A stretch of DNA of 64,000 nucleotides from Choristoneura fumiferana (lineage: Eukaryota > Arthropoda > Insecta > Lepidoptera > Tortricidae), in the NCBI RefSeq assembly GCF_025370935.1, contig NC_133479.1, positions 19,071,268-19,135,267 of the forward strand, read 5' to 3'. The position numbers were made by a program, and so were the translations under genes. The notes beneath the pieces were generated by a model. The model searched no databases. It was given only the letters and a program-made list of their open reading frames with translations, and was not told the DNA's origin. This document shows positions 1 through 10,160 of the stretch, one piece after another (within the stretch, counting starts at the first letter, position 1; each line of letters begins with the position of its first letter).

Positions 1-34
1 TGAACTTCGAAAAACTCGATGCGCGAGCCTGAGA

Positions 35-163
35 GGGCTAACTACGAAACTCGCAACCGAAGTTTGTATCGCACCGTCCTTTTCACTCGCGTATTAAATG
101 ATATAAGCGTCAGCGAGACAACATACAAGAAGTTCGAGTTTTGCACTTCGTGGTATAAAGGCC
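35..163. mobile_element. Palindromic MITE, family P1 (diverged copy)
   Basis: Both ends carry versions of the terminal motif seen in the better copies (gggctactacgaa and its reverse complement). The inner arms contain the family signature of a cgcaccgtcc block, a tattaaat centre and a gcgtcagcgagac block. Related copies lie at 53,729, 57,122 and 58,204. The whole element is one long imperfect palindrome with no coding capacity. The reading frames across it are artefacts. Its transposase superfamily is not evident. Confidence 0.7.
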
Positions 164-595
164 TGTACCCACGACCTCTGCTTGAGAGACCAATAGGTCT
201 ACTAGGCCACATGGCGTTTTTTACTAAGAACCCTAGACATCGAAAAGAATCACTCTCTAACCACATAATTACTGTCATTAAATACTGCACTATAACAACT
301 GATTATTAATCGTTTAAAATTCCAAGAAATCGACATCGAATTCATCGAAATGCACGTACAGGGAACCCGTCCCGCTATGGTATTTAATTTTAAAGATGTT
401 ATTGATGTTTTTTGCAAATAAAATAAAAACAATTGAATTAACAACCGAAGAAAATAAAACTTTAGCTTTACTTAGGTAAACAACTTAGCTGTCTAAACAT
501 AGAATAAAAAAAGACATCGCCCGCTATGTTTAGCAACGAACACAAACACATACTCATGAACTGATTGATCGTAAACTGATGTATCGCTTGTTGAG
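164..595. other. Unassigned AT-rich sequence
   Basis: No gene, RNA or repeat was recognised here. The short open frames across it have no recognisable domain. Confidence 0.5.
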
Positions 596-634
596 TATAC
601 AGTGTGTATTTTTGATACTACCTCAAACTTACTT

Positions 635-794
635 ACCCGGTCAAATTACTGGCACTGAGGTATTCCATCTTAGGCCTCTAGGTTGGCAACGCATCTGCAA
701 TACCCCTGGTGTTACAGATGTTTATGGGCGGTGGTGATCTCTTACCATCAGGAGACCGACTTGCTCGTTTGCCATCCTGTCGAATAAAAAAAAA
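635..794 (+). mobile_element. Non-LTR retrotransposon 3' end, family L1x, nested in T1
   Basis: This is the 3' part of a family that recurs at 2,689, 12,600, 17,795 and 56,767. Shared blocks include ttggcaacgcatctgcaata and gggcggtggtgatctcttac. It ends in an A-rich tail at 781-794, which sets the orientation. It lies just inside the left inverted repeat of the T1 element and therefore inserted later. No coding sequence remains. Confidence 0.75.
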
Positions 795-907
795 ACTTGA
801 AGGGTAGTGTAAGGCCCTGATAACACATTTTATTATGTTTAGTAAAAAAATTGACTTATTATTTTCTCTACAAAACTAATTAGCACGCAATGTATCAGTA
901 TGTGATA

Positions 908-1136
908 CTGCTTTGTTTTTATTCAAAACGTCGCACTTGTTGACGTGACAGCTGTCACAGAACGTTTCTCGCTTATATCAAATTATTGTACGCATTACAT
1001 TGCTGCTCGAAAATATTTCAAAAATTAATTACGGTCTGGTAGTTAATTTTAAATTAACAATTTGTTTTGATATCGGTTCACAGCACTTAAAACTTCGTCT
1101 GTTACAGTTTAGGTAGTATCAAAAATACACGCTGTA
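908..1136 (+). repeat. Right half of T1, shared with 11,868-12,070
   Basis: Shared blocks include gtcgcacttgttgacgtgac, ctggtagttaatt and cggttcacagcacttaaa, in the same order and orientation as the copy near 12 kb. Confidence 0.8.
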
Positions 1137-1376
1137 TATTAAGATATTTTTTTTAGGTTTTTTGAAGGTTCGCATTTGTAATATAACAAGCCTTCCATCT
1201 TGGCATCCCACGTGTAACTATAAAATCTAGTAGTTAAACTAAAACTGCAATGGGATTCTACAAAAGGTCCTGTAGGAAATCCTAAAATACCTAGTGTAAT
1301 TCATTAGCTTTGCATAAAAACTCGCGTCAAATTATTGATCTCTAATCCTACCTATTTATGTTTGGGATTTTATCCC
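1137..1376. other. Possible decayed dispersed repeat
   Basis: Phrases such as gatctctaatcctacc and ttttatcccgatc resemble parts of the repeats at 23,060 and 50,611. The match is too decayed to assign. Nothing else was recognised. Confidence 0.3.
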
Positions 1377-1388
1377 GATCTTGTAAGA

Positions 1389-1564
1389 TAAGAATCTTCA
1401 TGTCAGCCGAAAGGCGTCCACTGCTGGACAATCTGGACATAGGCCTCCCCCAAGGCTCTCCACTCAGAGTGGTCTTGTGCTTTTCGCATCCACCGCGGTC
1501 CCGCGATCTTAACCAGGTCGTCGCTCTATCTTTGTGGATTCCTACCGACAGCCAGCAGCAACGG
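1389..1564 (-). pseudogene. C-terminal fragment of a non-LTR retrotransposon reverse-transcriptase ORF
   Basis: On the minus strand one frame reads ..SDDLVKIAGPRWMRKAQD.. and then ..GEAYVQ..QQWTPFG followed by a stop. This is the C-terminal end of an RTE-like endonuclease/reverse-transcriptase polyprotein common in Lepidoptera. One TAG replaces the Trp codon expected before SDDL, and a small insertion near GTCCAG adds residues between YVQ and QQW. The catalytic domains are absent because of 5' truncation. The 10-bp word tcttgtaaga flanks it at 1,379-1,388 and 1,565-1,574, consistent with a target-site duplication. Confidence 0.8.
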
Positions 1565-1861
1565 TCTTGTAAGAATATAGAGTATAAAAGTAGCCTGTGT
1601 GTTATTCAGATATCCGTATACCTACATACTTAAAACTTTCTCCGAATCCGTCCAACCGTGAAAGAGACACATACCTATAGACTTATATAGCTTTTTCCCA
1701 CAATTTTGTCTCTAAAAATTCCTCTGTCCTTTCCAGATATCCCGCAGGCCCTATGCAAATTTCTTAAAAACTTCGAAACCTTCGGTTTGCGACTTTGATT
1801 CGCACTTGGCCGAGTTTTTTTATGTGGCGTCAGAACTGACAAGTTTGGGTGTATGTATGTA

Positions 1862-1965
1862 ATCAATACTTTATTGTACATAAAACACAAAAAAATAAAA
1901 AAGAAAACAACAAAACAAAAGAGTACAAAGGCGAACTTATCCTAAAAGGGATCTTTTCAAGCTAA
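1862..1965 (-). mobile_element. Non-LTR 3'-UTR fragment, family L2x
   Basis: Reading the minus strand gives a block near ggataagttcgcctttgtac and then a polyadenylation-like gtacaataaag. Copies occur at 21,229, 27,150, 34,440 and 34,958. Only the 3' UTR is represented. Confidence 0.6.
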
Positions 1966-2688
1966 CCTAAACAGGAAGAAGTATTGTTGTCAAAATTCAG
2001 TTCCGCTTTTGCTTCCGCTTTGTTTTTTTAATTAAATTGTTCATGTATTACACCTTCGTCTGATTATACTCGTAGTTATGAATGGGTTTTTCCTAACTAC
2101 GCAGCCCAATTTACGCTATTCTAGTACGTATTTTTGCCACTATAATTACATTTAATGAATGTTTCAGAACTTCACACCTAAGAGTAATTATTAATTTAGT
2201 CGTTCGATGCAACGATGCATCATTGTGCGTTTAGTTAGTTGCATCACATAATCGTGCGACAGGCAGATAACAAAAAAATCAAACTCAAACTCAATTATTG
2301 ACATAAAAAACACTACATCACAACAAAAACACGATAAAAACATAAACATGAAGAGAGAAAAATTTGAGACGTTGCGCTGTGTTGTCTACTTCAGGACGAG
2401 GTGATATGACATTATTTTACGACCAGGTAGCCAGTGACCTTGCTGTGCAACTTTAGTCCTAGATTCAATATCCGTCGGGCATAAATATTTGTATCTATTA
2501 AAGAGTAAGAGTTGTATTGTCAATGCTTAGTATCTATGTCTATCCGTGTTCCCAGAACTTTGCTTAGTTGGACTAGGTCATAAATTTAATGACTGTCTCA
2601 TAGTTATATTCTATATCTAATATTTAAACGAGAATTCTTTTATGAGTATGTTATGTATGTATGTGTTTTGCATATACTTGTGCATCAG
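1966..2688. other. Unassigned AT-rich sequence
   Basis: No feature was recognised. The short ATGT runs near 2,650 look like simple sequence. Confidence 0.5.
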
Positions 2689-2865
2689 TTGCTACCATGC
2701 TCGCTAATCCCCGTGAAAGCAGCAGTGCTTGCATGTTGGTTTTGAGATAAGCAGTAAATACTCAATGAGGTATCATCTTAGTTATAAGCATCTGCAATCC
2801 CTCTGGTATTAGCATCTATTGGTGATCTCTTTAAATCAGGAGACCCATGCTCTTTTATAGTAATA
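2689..2865 (+). mobile_element. Diverged L1x retrotransposon 3' end
   Basis: It keeps recognisable family words (ttgctaccatgctcgctaat, aagcagcagtgcttgcatg, gcatctgcaat, atcaggagaccca) in family order but has lost large parts. It is an old copy. Confidence 0.6.
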
Positions 2866-2874
2866 AAAATAATA

Positions 2875-3029
2875 TATTATATATATCAGATTCTTGAAAC
2901 GGCCAATGATTTCGATGAAATTTCGTATGTAGGGTTTTTGAGGATGAAAAATCGATCTAGCTTGGTGTTATCTCTCGGAAAACGCTTGGTACCGAGTTTG
3001 AGCCCGAGTGGAGCTCGGTCGCCTAGGTA
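2875..3029 (-). repeat. Dispersed repeat D1
   Basis: It is homologous, in inverted orientation, to 18,719-18,882. Shared words on one strand or the other include gatctagc, ttcgatgaaatttcg/aaatttcattgaaatcg and gctcggtcgcc. The class is not determined. Confidence 0.6.
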
Positions 3030-3194
3030 CTATTTATTTATGTTAGCAAGGTAATCTGTTAAAAGACGGGCGGCAGACATTTTTTAAGCTTCATTCTTTA
3101 TACCATGTACAGTCTCTTTGACTATTTTATCTACCCAAAAATCAAAGTCGAAGTCAAAAATCTAACCGAAATATAGACGTTACAATAATCTAAA

Positions 3195-3400
3195 GATAAA
3201 TAAAGCTATTTATCAGGGCGGGCGGATAAAGGCGGCGCACGAGTTGATAAATCGAGGACATTTATTCAGAGGCGATTGTATCAAAATATTTAGTTTGTCC
3301 GGGATAAGTGTCAGGCTCTTAATGGCCGATTAGACGCCCTGGGAGACTGCGATTGTCCGGGGCAGTCGGGCGGGTAAAAAAACGACGAACTACGCAAGGA
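3195..3400. promoter_or_regulatory. GC-rich unique island, candidate regulatory sequence
   Basis: The stretch from cagggcgggcggataaaggc to gggcagtcgggcgggt is GC-rich against an AT-rich background and matches no repeat elsewhere in the window. The minus-strand frame across it shows no recognisable domain. Calling it regulatory is inference only. Confidence 0.2.
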
Positions 3401-3753
3401 TGTTCGGAAGATACAAGCCTGGAACAGACAAACAGCAGAACACACCAGGAGCCACAGTAAATGTATTTTGTTGGTGCTTTTAGACAAGGAACCCTGAAAA
3501 GGTGACAAATTAAAAGTGCCATATTTAGAAATAATCCTTTATTTATTACAAAGTAGAAGAGATTAAGATAAGTCGACAATAAACTTTTATGAAACCGTCA
3601 ACAGGTTTTCATAAAAAAACTTATTGCATTTTAAATGCTGTTAAAAAAGGGTGTCAATTTATTTTAATCCATTTCTTTGGTCATTTTTTTATTTGTTTTT
3701 GTCAGTTCAAATATTGAAATGAATCAGCCTCGAAAACAAGCATTTTTCACCTT

Positions 3754-3985
3754 ATACACACACACACAAACATCACTTCTGTATTCCCAAATGGGGTAGG
3801 CAGAGCACACAAAACATTACCGCTTCGGAGCCACTTTTAGCAATTTTAGGTTTAAGTTTGCCGGTACAATAGTGTCAGGTTGTTAGCCTGTTACCTACGG
3901 TATACCTTAAAACCTATATCCTCAGTCGCCTCTACGGAAGAAATAGAGAGGTGTACACGGGTCACCTTATGCCCGGTACATAACT
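3754..3985 (-). mobile_element. Dispersed retrotransposon-like repeat D2 with (CA)n end
   Basis: It shares about 200 bp with 51,468-51,657 in the opposite orientation. Shared words include attcccaaatggggtaggca, accgcttcggagccactttt and ggtataccttaa. In both copies a CA/TG dinucleotide run directly abuts the same end, so the microsatellite probably grew from the element's 3' tail. Confidence 0.7.
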
Positions 3986-5110
3986 TTCTTACATAACTAG
4001 CACTGGAAAGGTCCAAATATCTCCTATTTTAAACAGAAATAAATTATGTAATTGCTCAATCTTACCGTAATGTAAGTATCGGAAAATTAGGTACGACGGC
4101 GAGCGAAGCGAGGAGGAGTGTCAGGTACAATTGCGACCACAAAACGCGCCAGCCGAGGGAGCGAAGCGAGCGCGCCGCGGTAGCGGCCGGAGAAGCGTCA
4201 GGACCTTATTTATTTAGAAAATAATATGGCATATCCCCCATGAATATATTTAGGAAATAATACGGGGAACAAGGGCATTTTTCCTCTGATTGATGATTGT
4301 TACGGAATCTAATTTTGGAGCGTGAATTGTGTAGTGTGGATTATAATATAAAATTTAAGATCATTGATTGGCCGAGAGGGCAGAAATTAACTATGAATCA
4401 ATATCAACTATCAACACGGGCATCTTGGTTCCTAATTAAACAAATTTTGATGTCAGTTTGAGTGCAGCCTACGCGCTGAGAGGTCGTAGTGTGTTTTCTG
4501 CTTTTCCTTGTTTTGTGTGTGGTCTCATACAAGATGAATGACATAATGGTAACGACATATCCATTCGTACTGAGCAGCTAGTAAAATTAACTAAAATAAA
4601 TTTGTATTTTTTTTTTATTCTTACCATAACCAGAGAAAATCAGAAGTAGAATATTTTATGTGCCTAGATAGATATAGGTTAATAAGAATTTTGTAAATTA
4701 ACAGTTTCATTGTGTTTATTAAATTCGACATTGCATTATGCTTGCTACATCAAAGGTTCATAATAACCATGTGGCATGCCAAAAATATCAGGTGAAATTT
4801 CTTAATGTAATTTCGTAGCACTTAAAATATACTTAACATTTTTTATATATTTAACATTTTTTTTCTTTAATATTCCAAAAAAACGCGTTAATTGAACCAT
4901 TAAACAAATAAAGAGTGACAACGGCACAATTTTATTATGCCTATACGAATAAAAGTTTTTTCAGACATCCAATATATTACTAAAAGCTACAACATTTTTG
5001 GATCTTTTCTTAGATTTCTCCGCAAATATCCTTTTCAAACGTCATCCACTGTCAGCAGTTTAATAGCGTTTTAAAAACCGCCCGTCCACTTCGCCGAGCG
5101 GCTGAACATT
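3986..5110. other. Mostly unassigned; local gagcgaagcgag motifs
   Basis: At 4,095-4,195 a CpG-rich patch holds the motif gagcgaagcgag twice. The rest is AT-rich with no recognised feature. Confidence 0.4.
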
Positions 5111-5113
5111 CCT

Positions 5114-5503
5114 ATGATATTGAATAACCTAACGGCCACTATTATGCGCCAGAGATTTGCGCGGCCCTTCATAAATATCATAATAACTCTATCGGCGAAC
5201 CGGGAATCAACCAGGAAGGTCGGAGGTTGGGCTAATCTATTACCTGTGTTCGTTCGTCGACAGTTAAAAGAAAGAAACCAGGTGTTCTTAACTCATAATA
5301 AACGCGGCCCGCTAGTTATTTTCACCGATAAAAATATAAATATTAGGTACTTAATTTTCGTGAAGCGTAAGGAGTGGAATGCTCTGCCGGCTTCTGTGTT
5401 CCCTGATCGCTACAATGTGGTCGTTTTCAAATCTAGGTTGAATAGGCATTTATTCACAAGCGTGCTCCATTTTAATCCACATCTTCGCTACCATCAGACG
5501 TGA
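5114..5503 (+). pseudogene. C-terminal remnant of a non-LTR reverse transcriptase ORF, family L3x
   Basis: The last third of this open frame reads KEWNALPASVFPDRYN and then KSRLNRH. This is the W-N-x-L-P..F-K..L-x-R-H pattern typical of the extreme C-terminus of insect jockey/CR1-type retrotransposon polyproteins. Copies of the same stretch lie at 19,305 and 56,641. The upstream part of the frame (residues 1 to about 80) is not recognisable, and the catalytic RT motifs are missing. The ATG is arbitrary and is not a native start. It is a 5'-truncated insertion and not a host gene. Confidence 0.65.
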
Positions 5504-6781
5504 TTGTGCTCCAACGTAAATCTATACCTGCATAAAAAATCAAAAGTTTCCATCTTTTCGAAAAATCTTCTTCATATGTGATCAGATTACCTATCAAAAC
5601 CTCACTTATTATTGTGGTGGAGCAGTTTAGTTGTATTTTTCTGGATAAAAATAATAATTTTAAACAATTATTAACACTATGAAACAGAAAACAACACGCT
5701 ACACTAGCAGCAAAATTTTTGGGGATTCTATTTCTATTTCTATATCACACTAACCTAACCTAATGTACCTAACGTGATCTAACCTAACTCAATATTTTGT
5801 TGTTAATTTATAACAAATAATCAGTAGTCCAAACAATAATATGCATAATGTGTATTAGTCTAATACAAATTAGTCCAACTGAAATTATTCTAACAGCTTA
5901 ATATACCAAAAAAGTAGTAGGCCAAAGTGTTACTATGTGACAGTACTATTATGCCAATACAAATTATGCCAAATCAATAATAGTCTAAAAAAATTATGCG
6001 ATTGAAGGCGATCCCAAGAATTACCAGGGTCCTTGCAGTAGGCTTCGCCTGTAACGCGGGGATCCAGTTAAAATTATATAAGATAATTAATTTTGGTTAT
6101 AACAGGCTTATTAGGATACAAATCCTGAGTTCAGCTGCAAAACTTACTTAAAATAAAGGAATCACAATAAGGTACAATAAGTGCTTAAGAGATCGTATCT
6201 AAAATTGCATTGTATTTTGACTTTACTCAAAACGGTTTAGAACTGCACCTTGGTACCCAGGATAACGTCGTATAATTAACAAAACAGCAGTCATAATCCT
6301 CCCTTTGTCCACCTTTTGGATCAACACGCTGTCTCCCTTTGTTTACTTTAACCCGAATAGGGACAATCGAAGATAATGTTAAGTTTGATTTACGATCGGC
6401 TCGGTGTTGAAATCGGTGGTTTGCTTTTGTTTGCATAGTGGCATAATTTTGAAATGACTTTTTTATGGCGACCAAAATCTTTTTCGTTTGGAAATAACAT
6501 TGATTAAGAATCTGGTCATAGAAGTCAACATTCCTGAGCCTTTTATTAGTAAAGCGTTATGAGACTAGGAACTAAATATCAGTATCGTTATACTATGTAC
6601 GGTAAATTCATAAATAGATAAAGGTTCCCTACCAAGACGAAATATCCACTTTATACCACTAGGTAACCATAAGGTCGATGTATACATATATGTTTTTGAC
6701 GCTGTGGCTGTATACTTGTACCTGTTGTACTTCATTATCATATCCAGCATATAGATACGTCCCGCTGTTGGCCTGGCCACA
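5504..6781. other. Unassigned AT-rich sequence
   Basis: About 5,750-5,800 holds degenerate aacctaac words without tandem order. About 5,900-6,000 has several gccaa/tatgcc words. No gene was recognised. Confidence 0.4.
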
Positions 6782-6796
6782 GACTTCCTCTAAGAT

Positions 6797-6957
6797 ATGG
6801 CGGCGTTTCATGATATGCCTAGGAATTTCATAATCTGCTAAACGTTACTAGGCAAATCGTTAAACGGTGAGTTTTTAACGATATGGCGGGTGTCCCTTGA
6901 CCAATTCATGAAATGCCGCCATTTCACGAAATACCTAGGAATTTCGTGATCTGGCGG
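6797..6957. repeat. Two related about 40-bp units sharing cctaggaatttc
   Basis: Units at 6,797-6,837 and 6,910-6,957 share the order ggcgg/ccgcc, tttca(t/c)ga, a cctaggaatttc core and atctg. The spacer contains another ggcgg word (atatggcggg, 6,882-6,891). This is probably a small dispersed element with internally repeated structure. Confidence 0.45.
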
Positions 6958-7084
6958 ATTTTACGATCGGCCACCGACATAAACATATAGTTTAATTCAA
7001 ATGTAACTTTACCTAAGCCAATACTTTCATCCGATATCATTTGTAGATCATCTTCCAAGTAGCGGTGATTTATCATCTCAGGTC

Positions 7085-7265
7085 ATACTAATAAATCGCC
7101 GTGCGGCGTCGGATTAACAGGCACTAAACGTCGCGGCCGCCGTATCGTACGTGTTAATTTAGAGAGGCTGCGGTTAGGGGTCCGCGGGCACGAGATGAGA
7201 AAACTTACAAAAGGGTCATTCGAGCGTTTAAACCGCCTCCATTTTCGTGGTACATTTTTTATCAA
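7085..7265. promoter_or_regulatory. CpG-rich unique island, candidate conserved non-coding element
   Basis: It contains cgtcgcggccgccgtatcgt, a gtgttaattta homeodomain-type core and gggtccgcgggcacg, and matches no repeat in the window. The minus-strand frame across it lacks any recognisable domain. Conservation was not tested, so the regulatory role is inference. Confidence 0.25.
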
Positions 7266-7350
7266 ATTTTTGATTTAATTAAAATTTTATTTCCGACTCA
7301 GTACATCTAAATAAGCTAAGGTGGTTAAAATGTTATAAATATATAATATA

Positions 7351-7452
7351 TAACCATTTGACCTAGTCCCAAACCAGGCAAAGTTTAGTGGGGTACTGGG
7401 ATAAACATACTTGTATAGATAAACAGCCAAGACAGAACAAACATTCGTATTA
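7351..7452 (-). mobile_element. Partial SINE-B (3' half)
   Basis: It carries the body motifs gacctagtcccaaa, gggataaacatac, agataaacagccaaga and aacattcgtatt of the SINE-B family. It lacks the tRNA-like head. Confidence 0.7.
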
Positions 7453-7466
7453 AATAATATAATATA

Positions 7467-7700
7467 AATATCACGGGACAATTCACACCAATTGACCTAG
7501 TCCCAAAGTAAGCTTAGAAAAGCTTGTGTTATGGGTACTAAGCAACGGATAAATATAATTATATAGATAATATACATATTAAACAGCCAAGAACCCGAGA
7601 ACAAACATTCGTATTTTTCATACAAATATCTGCCCGGCCGGGGATCGAACCCGGGACCTCAAGCTTCATAGTCAGGTTCACTTAGCCATCTGGTCGTCCA
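7467..7700 (-). mobile_element. tRNA-derived SINE-B, near full length
   Basis: On the minus strand the copy starts with a tRNA-like head and has a pol III B box (GGTTCGATCCC) in the ccgggttcgatccccggcc context. A GTATGAAAAATACGAATG block and the family body (cccaagttcttggctgttt-like, ccgttgcttagtaccc) follow. It is one arm of an inverted pair with 7,884-8,135. It has no coding capacity, and such elements borrow LINE enzymes. Confidence 0.85.
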
Positions 7701-7883
7701 TCATATACTTAAATCCGTTCAGCCGTTTAAGCTACAGAGAGGATCAAACAAATAGATATACATTTACGCTTGAAAAAATACAACCGTCCTTCGGACAGTC
7801 TTTCAAAAAGACAGTACATACTACCTAACCTCGTCACAAACAGATAAAAATAATGAGTAAATAAATAAAACGACTGGTAATAG

Positions 7884-8135
7884 ACGACCAGATGGCCTAG
7901 TGGTTAGAGAACCTGACTACGATGCTTGAGGTCCCGGGTTCTATTTCCGTGTCGGGGCAGATGTTTGTATGAAAAATACGAATGTTTGTTCTCGGGTCTT
8001 GGGTGTTTACTATGTATTTAAGTATGTATCTATCTATATAATTATATTTATCCGTTGCTTAGTACCCATAACACAAGCTTTGCTAAGCTTACTTTGGGAC
8101 TAGGTCAATTGGTGTGAATTGTCTCGTGATATTTA
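7884..8135 (+). mobile_element. tRNA-derived SINE-B, near full length (inverted partner)
   Basis: The head has an A-box-like tggcctagtgg and a B-box-like ggttctatttc (mutated from GGTTCGATCCC). It continues gcagatgtttgtatgaaaaa, ctcgggtcttgggtgttt and then cttagtacccataacacaag. It lies 183 bp from the 7,467-7,700 copy in the opposite orientation, so a transcript spanning both could form a long hairpin. Confidence 0.85.
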
Positions 8136-8730
8136 AAAATGGTTTATTAAAAGCAAAAACATATTACAAATAGGGTTTCCGTTGGTTCCACACTAGGCTA
8201 AGCCTGTCACGTGGAAATCTGATTCGGGGTACAAACAACTGATTAGAAACAGACAAAACTTCTAACAGCTTTCATGAAATTGTACCTCAGTGTACCTCAC
8301 AAGTATTGCAAAATCTGCAAAATGAGGATGTTTTCTTTTCACTCTCCCCAAACAAAAGTAAGTGATAAAAGAAAAAAAAAGGTCAGCTTACTCAAGCAAT
8401 TAAACAACCCGCATTGAGAAGGTTCTTTCAAATCCTCATTCCGGTGACTTAGTTTTTAATCCACCATTTAAAGTTAAAAACTTATGGCTCCTTTTAACTT
8501 TCGGATTAAGGTAAAATTGTCCTAGAAACTTCAAGCAGTGTGTGTTGCCAGACCTATGGATCTGAGTCGTGTTCCTTGACTATTGATCTCTTGGAGAGGC
8601 CCGAGTCTCGCAAAGAGCTATGACGAGAGCTATTGTTTGGAGTTTCTTTGCACGATAGAATACGGAATATGGAAATTCGCCGAAGAAATAAAGTCATCGA
8701 TATAGCTGCAACGCACTCACCACTAAAAAA
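8136..8730. other. Unassigned sequence
   Basis: No feature was recognised. Text near 8,170-8,240 (ccacactaggctaagcctg) may be a decayed repeat, but no second copy was found in the window. Confidence 0.35.
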
Positions 8731-8745
8731 CTTCGAAACTATAAT

Positions 8746-9087
8746 GTATTGAATCAGGCGTTACTTTGCGGAGGCCCATATCAATGAACTAAAAGAATTG
8801 CTCAGCGCACCCGCGACCTTATGATAGCTACGTTTATACAAAATATGCGGTTCATGCAGTTCCTCCACCTCCACAATGTAAGAACACACTAAAATCACAC
8901 ACACCCACCACCACACTACATCACGCGTTTCGAACTAATCAGAGCTCATCTTCCGTACAACATGTTACCAGATGGGTTTGTGTGATTTGTGTGTTCTTAC
9001 AGTGTGGAGGTGGAGGAACTGCACGAACACGCATATCTTGCATAAACGTAGCTATCATAAGGGTACGGCAAAGAAATTCTTTTTGTT
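8746..9087. mobile_element. Palindrome-bearing element, family P2, with 15-bp flanking repeats
   Basis: The word cttcgaaactataat flanks the block at 8,731-8,745 and 9,088-9,102, which looks like a target-site duplication. Inside, arms at 8,817-8,890 and 8,989-9,064 are near-perfect inverted copies (for example ggaggtggaggaactgca). The loop contains cacgcgtttcgaact and agagctcatcttc. A related copy at 47,677-48,060 has the left arm and loop but no right arm. There is no coding capacity. The superfamily is not assigned. Confidence 0.7.
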
Positions 9088-9129
9088 CTTCGAAACTATA
9101 ATCTTGATAAGTTCGAACGTGACACTAGG

Positions 9130-9291
9130 TACAGATAGTTCAACTCAGTTGTGCGCGCGGCCCTATGTGTGGGTAAAGCGATAAGAACACGTCTTGCTCG
9201 GACGACGACTGCCGCGTCACGTGAAAGTTGTATATTTTACAAGCGCACGCACACATAGGGCCGCGCGCACAACTGAGTTGAACTATCTGTA
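9130..9291. mobile_element. MITE with perfect 42-bp inverted arms and TA flanks
   Basis: Positions 9,130-9,171 and 9,250-9,291 are exact reverse complements, starting tacagatagttcaactcag. The outermost TA on each side fits the TA duplication of Tc1/mariner-type elements. The 78-bp centre is unrelated to the arms. Perfect arms suggest a young insertion. Reading frames through it are artefacts. Confidence 0.85.
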
Positions 9292-10160
9292 GAACCCTGT
9301 TGCAGTCAGCATTTGCCACACTTAACAAAAAATCTTGATAAATCATTATCATCTTAATATCGTAAGCCTTGTCTTACGATAATTCACATTAATCATTGTC
9401 TAATTCACATTAAGTTTCAAATTCTAATAATCGAAATTTGACGTGGGCCTCAGGAGGTTAAGTAGATAAGTAACTTACTTATTTATACAGTTCCATAATA
9501 TCTACAATTACCGTTAATAACTACAAAACTTAAACAAAAAAAAATACAACTAGGTACTTAAACAGAACCCAGAATGAAACCACGGCACGCGCTTGACTAA
9601 AAAAATTACAAATAAATACACCGTTACTCAATACTATTATCTCATAGCGACGTATTTAGGTACAGTCGCACCAATAAATACTGATGTACAGTCGCACCGA
9701 TAAATCCAATGGAATATTGAGACGTAGATCTAATCTCCCTCAGAGATTTATAAAGGAAAGAGATTTATTTTGGTTGAAAAATGTCGTCTCTATTAGAGGA
9801 CGATTATTTTGGTTGTTTGAGATTTTTTTGTTAGTTTTTAGAATGCTTTGGACTAGTTTTAGTTGGTTTGTTAGCTTGGAAATGTTATAAAGTATTGATT
9901 TTATCTTTAACCGTGTAAATACTTGTATGGAAAAACAAATAGTGGCTGAAGTAGTGATTAGTGAAGTCTCATTTAACCTACTTATACGTTATACTACATA
10001 AAAAAAAACAAAAAAAACATAGGCAGGTACATTTTTTAAAGGCTAGTAAATTTAAGGTATGTTTACGCAAATTTGCATCATAGAAAATAATATTTGCGTG
10101 ATTTTTAGGGTCTAAATATTTGAACCTAGTTAGAACTTAAGTGTAACAATATCAGTTTTG
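9292..10160. other. Unassigned AT-rich sequence with a 26-bp partial duplication
   Basis: At 9,661-9,705 the word tacagtcgcacc(a/g)ataaat occurs twice at a 26-bp interval. It resembles a mariner-type inverted-repeat end (TACAGTC). Nothing else was recognised. Confidence 0.4.

Larger units (their letters stand above)
598..1136. mobile_element. TA-flanked terminal-inverted-repeat element, family T1
   Basis: The left end (tacagtgtgtatttttgata) and the right end are inverted copies over about 33 bp. Both are flanked by TA (596-597 and 1,137-1,138), as expected of Tc1/mariner-type insertion. The right half recurs at 11,868-12,070. No transposase frame is present, so it is non-autonomous. A retrotransposon tail at 635-794 sits inside it. 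Confidence 0.7.

Noticed and set aside
5745..5800. Telomere-like CCTAA words
   Set aside because: Fewer than three adjacent units and no tandem order. Such words are common in this DNA (also near 13,785, 17,115 and 56,146).
7467..8135. CRISPR-like or long inverted terminal repeat of one large element
   Set aside because: The two arms are ordinary SINE copies. The spacer has no mobile-element gene and there are no regular spacers.
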